The translations under genes and the position numbers were made by a program. The notes under the pieces were generated by a model. The model ran no database searches and was not told the origin of the DNA. It saw only the letters and a list, made by a program, of their open reading frames with translations. Shown here one piece after another: positions 1 through 5,773 of a stretch of DNA of 7,023 nucleotides. How positions within the stretch are numbered: position 1 is the stretch's first letter; each line of letters starts with the position of its first letter. The stretch covers positions 1 to 7,023 of the forward strand of contig JAKLHX010000059.1 in assembly GCA_022709925.1 (NCBI GenBank), written 5' to 3'. The DNA comes from Candidatus Margulisiibacteriota bacterium. GTDB lineage: Bacteria > Margulisbacteria > WOR-1 > JAKLHX01.

Positions 1-1
1 A

Positions 2-874
2 TACGCAAGGGCTTTGCACGGGATAAAACATATCGCAGTTCAGCATCATCATGCTCATATCGCATCTGTAATGGCGGAACATAATATAAATACGGACGTA
101 ATAGGCGTCGCCCTTGACGGTTCCGGATACGGGACCGACGGAACGTCGTGGGGCGGAGAGATATTTGTAGGGAGACCGGGGAGTTTCGAAAGAAAGTCCC
201 ATTTTAGCGCGGTTCCCATGCCGGGCGGAGAAATAGCGGTCAAAGAGCCTTTTAGAATGGCGTTCTCTTATCTTTACAGCGCATACGGTGACGAACTCTT
301 TAAATTGAAGATAGATTATGTCAAAAAGCATAAACATCAGCTTGAACATCTCAAGAGAACGTTAAAATCCGAAGGCGGTACTCATTTGACATCGAGTGCC
401 GGACGGTTGTTTGATGCGGTCTCTTCTATTTTGGGGATAAGGGACATAGTAACCTATGACGACCAGGCGGTAGTAGAGCTTGAAGCCATAGCGTCCGGTA
501 AAGGCTATAAATCATATGATATCGAAATAGACCAAAGCTATACGCTCAATCATGCCCCAATGATCAAAGGGATAGTGGAAGATTTAAGGGCGGAAGTGCC
601 GGTTGAGAACATTTCCTATAAGTTCCACAACACTATAGGAAAGGCAATAGCAAAGGCCTGTAAAATGATATCTAAAGAGACCAAGATCAAAAAAGTCTGC
701 CTTTCCGGAAGTATTTTTCAGAACATGCTCCTGCTCGAGGCCGCTATAAGAGAGCTGAAAAAAGTAAGGCTTGAGGTGCATATAAATGAAAAGATCCCAT
801 CCAATGACGGCGGCATGGCTTTGGGCCAGATAAGGACCGCAAAAGACGTTATGGGGACATCTACCCCAAGTTAA
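2..874 (+). CDS. hypF: Carbamoyltransferase HypF, C-terminal part (5' end outside the window)
   Basis: HypF makes the cyanide ligands of the [NiFe]-hydrogenase active site, using carbamoyl phosphate and passing the group to HypE in the cytosol. The reading frame is open from base 2 (Y-A-R-A-L-H-G), so the TTG at 14 is internal and not a start. Counting from that TTG, the visible part is the Kae1/TobZ-like carbamoyltransferase domain. It shows the metal-binding HHHAH motif at residues 11-15, DGSGYGTDGTSWGGE at 35-49, SSAGRLFDAV at 127-136, LSGSIFQNMLL at 230-240 and NDGGMALGQ at 264-272. Full-length HypF is about 750 residues, so the acylphosphatase, zinc-finger and YrdC domains should lie to the left. 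The C-terminus ends normally. No hypC, hypD or hypE follows, so any hyp cluster must lie upstream or elsewhere. Identity is secure from motif order. Confidence 0.96.
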   Translation, partial: YARALHGIKHIAVQHHHAHIASVMAEHNINTDVIGVALDGSGYGTDGTSWGGEIFVGRPGSFERKSHFSAVPMPGGEIAVKEPFRMAFSYLYSAYGDELFKLKIDYVKKHKHQLEHLKRTLKSEGGTHLTSSAGRLFDAVSSILGIRDIVTYDDQAVVELEAIASGKGYKSYDIEIDQSYTLNHAPMIKGIVEDLRAEVPVENISYKFHNTIGKAIAKACKMISKETKIKKVCLSGSIFQNMLLLEAAIRELKKVRLEVHINEKIPSNDGGMALGQIRTAKDVMGTSTPS

Positions 875-908
875 TCCCACAGAATAACATTTCAAATTTT
901 CTCCAAGG

Positions 909-917
909 TGCTATAAT
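909..917 (+). promoter_or_regulatory. Extended -10 promoter for the icd-mdh-fumA operon
   Basis: The 66-bp gap after hypF contains TGCTATAAT, a perfect -10 hexamer (912-917) with the TGn extension. A possible weak -35 (TTTCAA, 890-895) lies 16 bp upstream. An extended -10 can act without a good -35. The predicted start near base 924 gives a leader of about 17 nt that includes the AGGAG at 931-935. This is inferred from sequence only. Confidence 0.55.
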
Positions 918-930
918 TTTCTTATTAGAC

Positions 931-935
931 AGGAG
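931..935 (+). promoter_or_regulatory. Ribosome binding site of icd
   Basis: AGGAG lies 5 nt before the ATG at 941. It fixes this start, which also matches the family N-terminus, where the nucleotide-binding strand and IPGDGIGPE begin within ten residues. Confidence 0.75.
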
Positions 936-940
936 ATGCC

Positions 941-2020
941 ATGACCTACAAGATCACTTTGATACCGGGAGACGGGATAGGGCCTGAAATATCGCAGGCA
1001 ACAAAAAGATGTGTTGATGCTACGGGAGTCAAAATAGACTGGGAAATAGTGGACGCCGGCGTGGATGTCATGGAAAAAGAAGGCACCCCTCTTCCGCAAA
1101 AAGTCATAGATTCGATACGGAAAAATAAGATAGCCCTTAAGGGCCCGATAACTACCCCAATAGGGAAAGGCTTCAGAAGCGTGAACGTGGCGCTTCGCAA
1201 AGAGCTGGATCTTTACGCCTGCGTTCGTCCCTGCAAATCATATAAAGGTGTCCGTTCAAAATACGAGAACATTGATCTGGTCATAGTTAGGGAAAATACC
1301 GAAGACCTTTATGCCGGAGTGGAATTTGAAGAAGGCAAAGAAGAGACACAGAAACTTATAGCGGAAATAGAAAAAGCTTCGGGAAAGAAGGTAAGAAAAG
1401 ATTCCGGGATCTCCATAAAACCCATATCTGTTTCAGGTACAAAAAGGATCGTGGAATACGCCTTTGATTACGCGGTAAAAAATAAAAGAAGAAAAGTGAC
1501 CGCCGTTACAAAGGCCAATATAATGAAATATACCGACGGGCTTTTCCTTGCTGTCGGAAAACAAGTCGCCAAAAAATATGAAGGCAAAATAGAATATCAG
1601 GAAGTCCTGGTAGATAATATGTGCATGCAGCTCGTGCAAAAACCGGAGCTTTATGATGTGCTCGTGCTCCCAAACCTTTACGGAGACATACTGTCAGACC
1701 TGTGTGCGGGATTGGTCGGCGGTCTTGGGGTTGCGCCCGGGGCAAATATAGGGGACGGGTGCGCGTTGTTCGAGCCGACGCACGGAAGCGCGCCAAAGTA
1801 CAAAGGGCAGAACAAAGTGAACCCGGTCGCGCAGATGCTTTCAGCCGTGCTCATGCTCCGTTATCTTGGAGAAGAAAAAGCTGCCGATAAGCTTGAGAAT
1901 GCCATTTCCGCGGTCATATCCGAAGGCAAAGACGTGACATATGACATGAAGCCTGACCGCAACGACCCGACAGCTGTCGGTACGTCCCAGATGGCCGATG
2001 CCATAATAAGGAAAATGTAA
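941..2020 (+). CDS. icd: Isocitrate dehydrogenase (NAD(P)-dependent), decarboxylating
   Basis: Oxidatively decarboxylates isocitrate to 2-oxoglutarate in the TCA cycle; cytosolic, usually a homodimer with Mg2+ or Mn2+. The 359-residue protein covers the isocitrate/isopropylmalate dehydrogenase fold from end to end. It shows IPGDGIGPE at 8-16, the isocitrate loop RSVNVALRKELDLYA at 79-93 (S80, N82 and R86 contact isocitrate), R96 in VRPC, RENTEDLYAG at 117-126, catalytic K191 in TKANIMK, and metal-binding aspartates at D225, D249 and D253. The S-x-N loop separates it from isopropylmalate dehydrogenase. The cofactor site reads HGSAPKYKGQNKVNP (281-295), with K286 and Y287, and VTYD with Y334. 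These match the NADP-type residues of E. coli Icd rather than the Asp-Ile of NAD enzymes, so NADP use is possible. The length is closer to the short eukaryotic IDH3-like and archaeal enzymes than to E. coli Icd (416). The stop codon abuts the mdh ATG, making it the first gene of the operon. Confidence 0.93.
   Translation: MTYKITLIPGDGIGPEISQATKRCVDATGVKIDWEIVDAGVDVMEKEGTPLPQKVIDSIRKNKIALKGPITTPIGKGFRSVNVALRKELDLYACVRPCKSYKGVRSKYENIDLVIVRENTEDLYAGVEFEEGKEETQKLIAEIEKASGKKVRKDSGISIKPISVSGTKRIVEYAFDYAVKNKRRKVTAVTKANIMKYTDGLFLAVGKQVAKKYEGKIEYQEVLVDNMCMQLVQKPELYDVLVLPNLYGDILSDLCAGLVGGLGVAPGANIGDGCALFEPTHGSAPKYKGQNKVNPVAQMLSAVLMLRYLGEEKAADKLENAISAVISEGKDVTYDMKPDRNDPTAVGTSQMADAIIRKM
2008..2012 (+). 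promoter_or_regulatory. Ribosome binding site of mdh, inside the icd 3' end
   Basis: AAGGA lies 8 nt before the mdh ATG and within the last codons of icd. Because the icd TAA directly touches the mdh ATG, ribosomes ending on icd can restart here, which suggests translational coupling. Confidence 0.6.
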
Positions 2021-2944
2021 ATGCCAAAAGTATCGGTAATAGGTGCCGGGAACGTAGGATCTGAAGTCGCGCGCAGGATAGTAGAGAAGGATCTTGCTGA
2101 TGTTGTTCTGGTCGATATTGTAGAAGGGGTCCCGCAGGGCAAAGCCCTGGACATACTTCAATCCGCACCGGTCGAAGGCTTCGACAAAAAGATAGAAGGC
2201 TCCAACGATTATGCGATGATCCAGGATTCGGATATTGTTGTAGTTACGGCAGGCCTCGCAAGAAAGCCTGGCATGACCAGAGAAGACCTGGTGATGAAGA
2301 ACGGCCAGATAATCAAAGAAGTTTCAAAGAATATAAAAAAGCATGCCCCTAAATCCATGGTTGTCATGGTGACCAATCCTTTGGATGTCATGGCCCAGTT
2401 ATGCTGGAAGACCACGGGATTTGAAAATAACCGGGTAATAGGCATGGCCGGGATATTGGATACCTCCAGGTTCATTTGTTTTCTTTCTGCAGAGACAAAG
2501 GTCCCCGCAGATAAAATAGAAGCGGTCGTTCTCGGAGGCCATGGCGATGCAATGGTCCCGCTTATAGACTACACCTTCATAGACGGAAGGCCGGTAAAAG
2601 AGGTCATAGCGGAAGAGACCCTTGCTGCCATAGTCCAAAGAACGAGGGACGGTGGCGCCGAGATCGTAAAGCTCCTTAAGACAGGCAGCGCGTATTATGC
2701 GCCTTCTTCTTCCGCCGTTGAGATGGTGGACTGTATCTTGAACGACAATAAAAAGATCCTCCCGTGTTCTGCATATCTCAAGGGCCAATACGGACTTCTT
2801 GATGTTTTTATAGGTGTTCCCGTGAAGGTTGGGGCGAGCGGTGCTGAAGAGATCATAGAGCTCAAGCTTACTGATGAAGAAAAACATGAGCTTCACAGGT
2901 CTGCCAGGGTGATCAAAGACACCATCCTTTTATGCGAAAAATAA
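2021..2944 (+). CDS. mdh: Malate dehydrogenase (LDH-like, NAD-dependent)
   Basis: Reversibly oxidises malate to oxaloacetate with NAD+ in the cytosol. The 307-residue length is typical of the lactate-dehydrogenase-like bacterial Mdh type. The N-terminal Rossmann fold has GAGNVG at 8-13. D32, at the end of the second strand (VLVD), is the usual mark of NAD over NADP preference. The substrate loop AGLARKPGMTRED (77-89) carries R81 and R87. R81, rather than Gln, marks malate instead of lactate dehydrogenase. N119 (VTNP), R150 (DTSRF, paired with D147) and catalytic H174 (GGHGDAMVP) are all present. The ATG at 2021 follows the icd TAA with no spacer, and the end overlaps fumA by 13 bp. The order icd-mdh-fumA places it in a TCA operon. 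No defects are visible. Confidence 0.96.
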   Translation: MPKVSVIGAGNVGSEVARRIVEKDLADVVLVDIVEGVPQGKALDILQSAPVEGFDKKIEGSNDYAMIQDSDIVVVTAGLARKPGMTREDLVMKNGQIIKEVSKNIKKHAPKSMVVMVTNPLDVMAQLCWKTTGFENNRVIGMAGILDTSRFICFLSAETKVPADKIEAVVLGGHGDAMVPLIDYTFIDGRPVKEVIAEETLAAIVQRTRDGGAEIVKLLKTGSAYYAPSSSAVEMVDCILNDNKKILPCSAYLKGQYGLLDVFIGVPVKVGASGAEEIIELKLTDEEKHELHRSARVIKDTILLCEK

Positions 2945-3774
2945 AAGCAAAAAAAATAGAACAAGCGGTAGAAAAGCTTTATGCTAAAGCCAATTATAAC
3001 CTCCCGAAAGACGTTGAACAGGCGCTGAAAAGATCCGTTAAAAAAGAGACCTCGAGGATTGCAAAGAACGTACTGAATGTCCTAATAGAGAATTCCGACA
3101 TCGCAAAAAATGAATTGATCCCGATATGCCAGGATACAGGGCTAGCGATAGTTTTCGCGGAAATAGGACAGGATGTTTGCGTGGTGGGCGGTGATCTTAA
3201 AGAGGCCGTCAACAACGGCGTAAAGAACGCAGTAAAGAAGGCTTTCTTAAGGGCATCGGTGGTCGGGGACCCGTTCGACAGGGTCAATACAAAAGACAAC
3301 ACTCCGGCAATAATCCATATGGACATCGTTCCGGGCAGTAAAATAAAGATCTCCGTCATGGCAAAAGGCGCCGGTTCAGAGAACATGAGCGCGCTTAAGA
3401 TGTTAAAGCCATCGGATGGCATGCCCGGAGTGATTGATTTTGTTTTAGAGACAGTGAAGAACGCCGGCCCGAATCCGTGTCCACCGATAGTTGTCGGAAT
3501 AGGTGTCGGCGGCAACTTTGAAAAATGCGCCTATCTTGCCAAGCGGTCGTTGTTGAGACGCTTAGGCACAAAAAACCCGAAAAAAAACATTGCCCGGCTT
3601 GAAAAAACACTTTTAGACAGGATAAACAAGCTAAAGATCGGACCTTCAGGATTTGGCGGCAAGACCACATGCCTTGCGGTGAATATTCAAACGCTCCCTT
3701 GTCACATAGCTAGTCTGCCGGTCGCAGTTAACATCGAATGCCATGCTCACAGGCACGCCGAAGCGGTTATTTGA
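2932..3774 (+). CDS. fumA: Class I fumarate hydratase, alpha subunit
   Basis: This is the [4Fe-4S] cluster subunit of the two-subunit class I fumarase (TtdA/FumA N-terminal family), which interconverts malate and fumarate with a beta subunit. The 280-residue length fits. The three cluster cysteines expected in this family are present as C66 (PICQDTG), C183 (NPCPPIVVGIGVGG) and C270 (ECHAHRHAE). Other family blocks are NTKDNTPAIIH at 119-129, KGAGSENMSALKML at 145-158 and KIGPSGFGGKT at 235-245. L-tartrate dehydratase is the close alternative, but the TCA neighbours favour fumarase. The ATG overlaps the last 13 bp of mdh and has no clear Shine-Dalgarno sequence, so translation probably depends on coupling to mdh. 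Its partner is not adjacent but lies at 4881, beyond an opposite-strand gene. The last 8 bp overlap that gene tail to tail, leaving no room for an intergenic terminator. Confidence 0.95.
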   Translation: MRKIKAKKIEQAVEKLYAKANYNLPKDVEQALKRSVKKETSRIAKNVLNVLIENSDIAKNELIPICQDTGLAIVFAEIGQDVCVVGGDLKEAVNNGVKNAVKKAFLRASVVGDPFDRVNTKDNTPAIIHMDIVPGSKIKISVMAKGAGSENMSALKMLKPSDGMPGVIDFVLETVKNAGPNPCPPIVVGIGVGGNFEKCAYLAKRSLLRRLGTKNPKKNIARLEKTLLDRINKLKIGPSGFGGKTTCLAVNIQTLPCHIASLPVAVNIECHAHRHAEAVI

Positions 3775-4786
3775 ATTCCAATAATTCTCCGGCTTCGTCT
3801 TCAGGGATGTCGGCATAGTGCATAAAATTCCAAAGAGGTCCATTCCCCATCCCAATCAGTATCTGTGTCGCATCTTCTTCCGGCATAAGGTCCATTATTT
3901 CCGAAGCAAGAGAAGCCCCCATCACTAAAGGGGAGAGAAGCCCCCGTCTCAAATATAGGTCAGATACGTTCATAAGCTCTTTTGCGGCTTCCGCAGGTTC
4001 TATGGTTTTAGGGTGTGTTGATATCTCATGTAGGGCTTTAGATACTATTTCGCAATACGATTGTACTTGTCCGATTTGTGATGCAGGCCTATATAATCCG
4101 CCGAATGCGTTTATATGTCTTATTCTTAACAGAGAATTCCTCAACTCATCCGTATCTACAGGGATATTTTCCAGCATGTCTTTTGTAAGATATCCGTTCA
4201 ATGCCATGTCAGAGATATTCCCGAAATTTCCGGCGCATACAGGTATGCCAAAAAAAGAAGCGCGCTCAGGCAAAGGCCCTGTTAATGTCGCCTCAAGCAT
4301 ATTCCTGGCATCGCCCCTAATGAAAACCGCCAGCTCTTCTCTTTTTCTCCTGGACATGTTCGGATTTGAGAATAGATCTCCGATCCGAACGCTCAAAGAA
4401 GAATTTTTTTCAAGCTGTTGAATGATCGCCGGGACTATCCTTGTAGGGTGAGACGCACTCTGTAAGACGGCCGCTATCCTGGAAATATCCCTGGAAGAGT
4501 ATTTTAATGCCCATAAGAAAATTTCAGGCGCATTGTGCAGGTTTTCTGCTATGGACGCTACTTCTGAAACAGGCATCGTCTCATTAGAAAGAACATCGTG
4601 AAGCACGGCATCCGATTCACTTTTTCCCGCCATTTCTATGGCTTTTGACAGGTTGAACGGATTTGCGCGGACGGCTCTCATAAGTTCTTGTTTGGGCGCA
4701 GAGGCTCTTTTGATCTCCGAGGCTATTCGCGAGACGGATACCCGCAGATACGAGTTCAGATTATTAAGGCGTGCCGTTGCTGTCAT
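3767..4786 (-). CDS. Hypothetical helical protein inserted between fumA and fumB
   Basis: I do not recognise a family. With the ATG at 4786 it has 339 residues, no signal peptide, no membrane segment and only two cysteines, so it is probably cytosolic. The sequence looks almost entirely alpha-helical. Residues about 30-170 run as short amphipathic helices broken by N, P and G turns, as in HEAT- or TPR-like solenoids, though I see no exact repeat. A Gly/Phe stretch FFGIPVCAGNFGN (178-190) separates this from a second helical part, and the tail is acidic. The ATG is preceded at 5-nt spacing by GGAGG, the best ribosome site near this end. An in-frame GTG at 4846 (359 residues) has a weaker AGGA, and the extra 20 codons lie in very AT-rich sequence, so I prefer the ATG. 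Codon use resembles its neighbours, giving no sign of recent foreign origin. It overlaps fumA by 8 bp tail to tail and is divergent from fumB. No function is proposed. Confidence 0.82.
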   Translation of the reverse strand: MTATARLNNLNSYLRVSVSRIASEIKRASAPKQELMRAVRANPFNLSKAIEMAGKSESDAVLHDVLSNETMPVSEVASIAENLHNAPEIFLWALKYSSRDISRIAAVLQSASHPTRIVPAIIQQLEKNSSLSVRIGDLFSNPNMSRRKREELAVFIRGDARNMLEATLTGPLPERASFFGIPVCAGNFGNISDMALNGYLTKDMLENIPVDTDELRNSLLRIRHINAFGGLYRPASQIGQVQSYCEIVSKALHEISTHPKTIEPAEAAKELMNVSDLYLRRGLLSPLVMGASLASEIMDLMPEEDATQILIGMGNGPLWNFMHYADIPEDEAGELLEFK

Positions 4787-4791
4787 TAGCC

Positions 4792-4796
4792 CCTCC
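4792..4796 (-). promoter_or_regulatory. Ribosome binding site deciding the start of the hypothetical gene
   Basis: On the - strand GGAGG (part of GGAGGGG) lies 5 nt before the ATG at 4786. The rival GTG start at 4846 has only AGGA about 7 nt upstream. This supports the shorter 339-residue product, though use of both starts cannot be excluded. Confidence 0.6.
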
Positions 4797-4868
4797 ATTT
4801 TTTTATTATCTATATAGCTATCGTCATTTATTGGGAGAAATTCCACTGTTTTTTCCTAACCAAAGTTA

Positions 4869-4874
4869 TATAAT
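4869..4874 (+). promoter_or_regulatory. -10 box for fumB, possibly giving a leaderless transcript
   Basis: A perfect TATAAT ends 6 nt before the fumB ATG, so initiation 7 nt downstream would begin on the A of the ATG. No Shine-Dalgarno sequence lies between, and a stop codon at 4857 excludes an upstream start in frame. No good -35 is visible. The reverse strand of the same AT-rich stretch reads TATTAT and TATAAC, so it could also serve the divergent hypothetical gene. Confidence 0.45.
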
Positions 4875-4880
4875 AATCCT

Positions 4881-5381
4881 ATGAAAAGACTGGCATTGCC
4901 GTTAAAAAAGACTGATATGGCGGGGCTTAGGGCAGGGCAGGAGATCTTTTTGAGCGGAAAGCTTTACACGGCTCGTGATGCCGCACACAAAAAAGGGATC
5001 CCTGTTAATGTAAAAGGCCAGACCGTTTATTATGTCGGGCCAACACCGGCAAAAAAAGGTTCTGTGATCGGTTCTGCCGGACCTACAACGTCTTCGAGGA
5101 TGGATAAATATGCTCCCGGCCTTATAAAAAAAGGTCTGGCTGCAATGATCGGCAAAGGTAAAAGGAGCAAGGAAGTAAGGGATGCTTTGCTCGAGAATAA
5201 AGCCGTTTATTTTGCCACATACGGAGGAGCAGGGGCATATCTTTCCAAGAGGATCGTCTCGTCAAGGACGGTGGCGTACCCGGAGCTCGGGACAGAGGCC
5301 GTAAGAGAGATAGAAGTCAAAGATTTTCCGGTCGTTGTCGCGATAGATCCAAAAGGCGGAATGATAGATTCGATGAGATAG
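4881..5381 (+). CDS. fumB: Class I fumarate hydratase, beta subunit
   Basis: This is the partner of the alpha subunit at 2932-3774. In two-subunit class I fumarases (TtdB/FumA C-terminal family) it completes the substrate site. Visible family blocks are SGKLYTARDAAH at 25-36, VYYVGPTPAKKGSVIGSAGP at 49-68, TTSSRMDKY at 69-77, the IGKG turn at 90-93, YFATYGGAGAYLSKRI at 110-125, AYPELGTEAV at 132-141 and VKDFPVVVAID at 146-156. The 166 residues are short for the family (often about 180-200). The shortening falls after ARDAAH, where relatives have a longer linker, so the conserved core looks complete. The N-terminus matches the family start, supporting the ATG at 4881 despite the lack of a Shine-Dalgarno sequence. 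It has its own promoter candidate and is cut off from the icd-mdh-fumA operon by an opposite-strand gene, so the two subunits are probably made from separate transcripts. Confidence 0.93.
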   Translation: MKRLALPLKKTDMAGLRAGQEIFLSGKLYTARDAAHKKGIPVNVKGQTVYYVGPTPAKKGSVIGSAGPTTSSRMDKYAPGLIKKGLAAMIGKGKRSKEVRDALLENKAVYFATYGGAGAYLSKRIVSSRTVAYPELGTEAVREIEVKDFPVVVAIDPKGGMIDSMR

Positions 5382-5385
5382 AAAC

Positions 5386-5413
5386 TGCGGGGGCCGGTCG
5401 CGACCGGCCCGCA
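5386..5413. repeat. GC-rich palindrome between fumB and trxA (operator, hairpin or dispersed repeat)
   Basis: Bases 5391-5400 (GGGCCGGTCG) and 5401-5410 form a perfect 20-bp palindrome. Allowing a two-G bulge, the arms extend to TGCGGG(GG)CCGGTCG at 5386-5400 and its complement at 5401-5413. As RNA it gives a stable stem with a CGCG loop. No U tract follows on either strand, so it is not a classical intrinsic terminator. It covers the place where a -35 would sit for the TATAAT at 5423. It stands out sharply in GC from the AT-rich bases around it. Operator, REP-like dispersed element and U-less terminator are all open. Confidence 0.7.
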
Positions 5414-5422
5414 CGTAAAAAA

Positions 5423-5428
5423 TATAAT
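5423..5428 (+). promoter_or_regulatory. Possible -10 box for trxA
   Basis: A perfect TATAAT lies 18 nt before the trxA ATG in an AT-rich run. No -35 is seen, because that position falls in the GC-rich palindrome. A start 7 nt downstream would fall inside the Shine-Dalgarno sequence, which weakens the call. Confidence 0.35.
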
Positions 5429-5432
5429 TTAA

Positions 5433-5439
5433 AAGGAGG
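5433..5439 (+). promoter_or_regulatory. Strong ribosome binding site of trxA
   Basis: AAGGAGG with 7-nt spacing to the ATG at 5447 is the closest match to the full anti-16S consensus in the window. It suggests high translation of thioredoxin. Confidence 0.8.
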
Positions 5440-5446
5440 ATCAGTT

Positions 5447-5770
5447 ATGCAAGAAGTGAATGCCGCCAATTTTGAAACAGAGGTCATAAAATCAAATCTG
5501 CCGGTCCTGGTGGATTTTTGGGCGCCGTGGTGCGGGCCTTGTAAAATGGTCGCCCCGGTCGTTGAGGCGGTATCGAACGACTTTAAAGGCAAACTCAAAG
5601 TTGTGAAGCTTAATACCGACGACAGCCCTCAAGTCGCCGCAAAATTCCAGATAATGGGGATCCCTACGCTTATGTTCTTTTCCGGCGGCAAGATGGTGGA
5701 CAGGATCACCGGATATCTTGCAAAAGAAGCTCTATCGCAGAAGGTCAACGAGGTTCTGTCTAAAAAATAG
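5447..5770 (+). CDS. trxA: Thioredoxin
   Basis: A small cytosolic dithiol protein that reduces disulfides in target enzymes and is itself recharged by thioredoxin reductase. The 107 residues match the usual bacterial thioredoxin length. The redox site WCGPC is at 28-32 within VDFWAPWCGPCK, with the buried D23 that tunes the active site. The cis-proline is P73 in GIPT, followed by the FFSGGK turn (77-82). There is no signal peptide, so a periplasmic role is unlikely. The strong AAGGAGG fixes the start. The stop is three bases before the ATG of the cysteine desulfurase family gene, so the two are very likely co-transcribed and translationally coupled. Thioredoxin can reduce the persulfide or disulfide formed on such enzymes, which makes the pairing sensible, but that partnership is inference. 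Confidence 0.97.
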   Translation: MQEVNAANFETEVIKSNLPVLVDFWAPWCGPCKMVAPVVEAVSNDFKGKLKVVKLNTDDSPQVAAKFQIMGIPTLMFFSGGKMVDRITGYLAKEALSQKVNEVLSKK

Positions 5771-5773
5771 TTG

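Noticed and set aside
14..16. TTG as a possible start of the HypF ORF
   Set aside because: The frame continues upstream to the window edge with sequence typical of the HypF region before HHHAH, so the gene is cut by the edge and does not start here.
852..868. TGGGG/CCCCA inverted repeat near the hypF stop as a terminator
   Set aside because: The stem is only 5 bp with a 7-nt loop, lies within coding sequence, and has no T tract after it.
1506..1796. Long - strand ORF across icd (and similar ones across mdh, fumA and the desulfurase)
   Set aside because: These lie antisense to well-identified conserved enzymes and give low-complexity products without family features.
3773..3787. GAATT/AATTC hairpin at the fumA end
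   Set aside because: A short AT-rich 5-bp stem inside the coding end of the opposite gene with no T run; too weak to be a terminator.
4002..4421. 139-codon + strand ORF inside the hypothetical gene
   Set aside because: It lies opposite the longer - strand ORF, has no ribosome site I can see, and its Cys/Ser/Phe-rich product looks like an antisense shadow.
4787..4846. N-terminal 20-codon extension of the hypothetical protein from GTG at 4846
   Set aside because: It has a weaker ribosome site and a rarer start codon, and the sequence is unusually AT-rich compared with the body of the gene. Not fully excluded.
5386..5430. Palindrome as a classical Rho-independent terminator of fumB
   Set aside because: The bases after the stem are GCACGTAAAAAATATAAT, with no U tract on the + strand, and the - strand also lacks one. 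Kept only as an unexplained palindrome.
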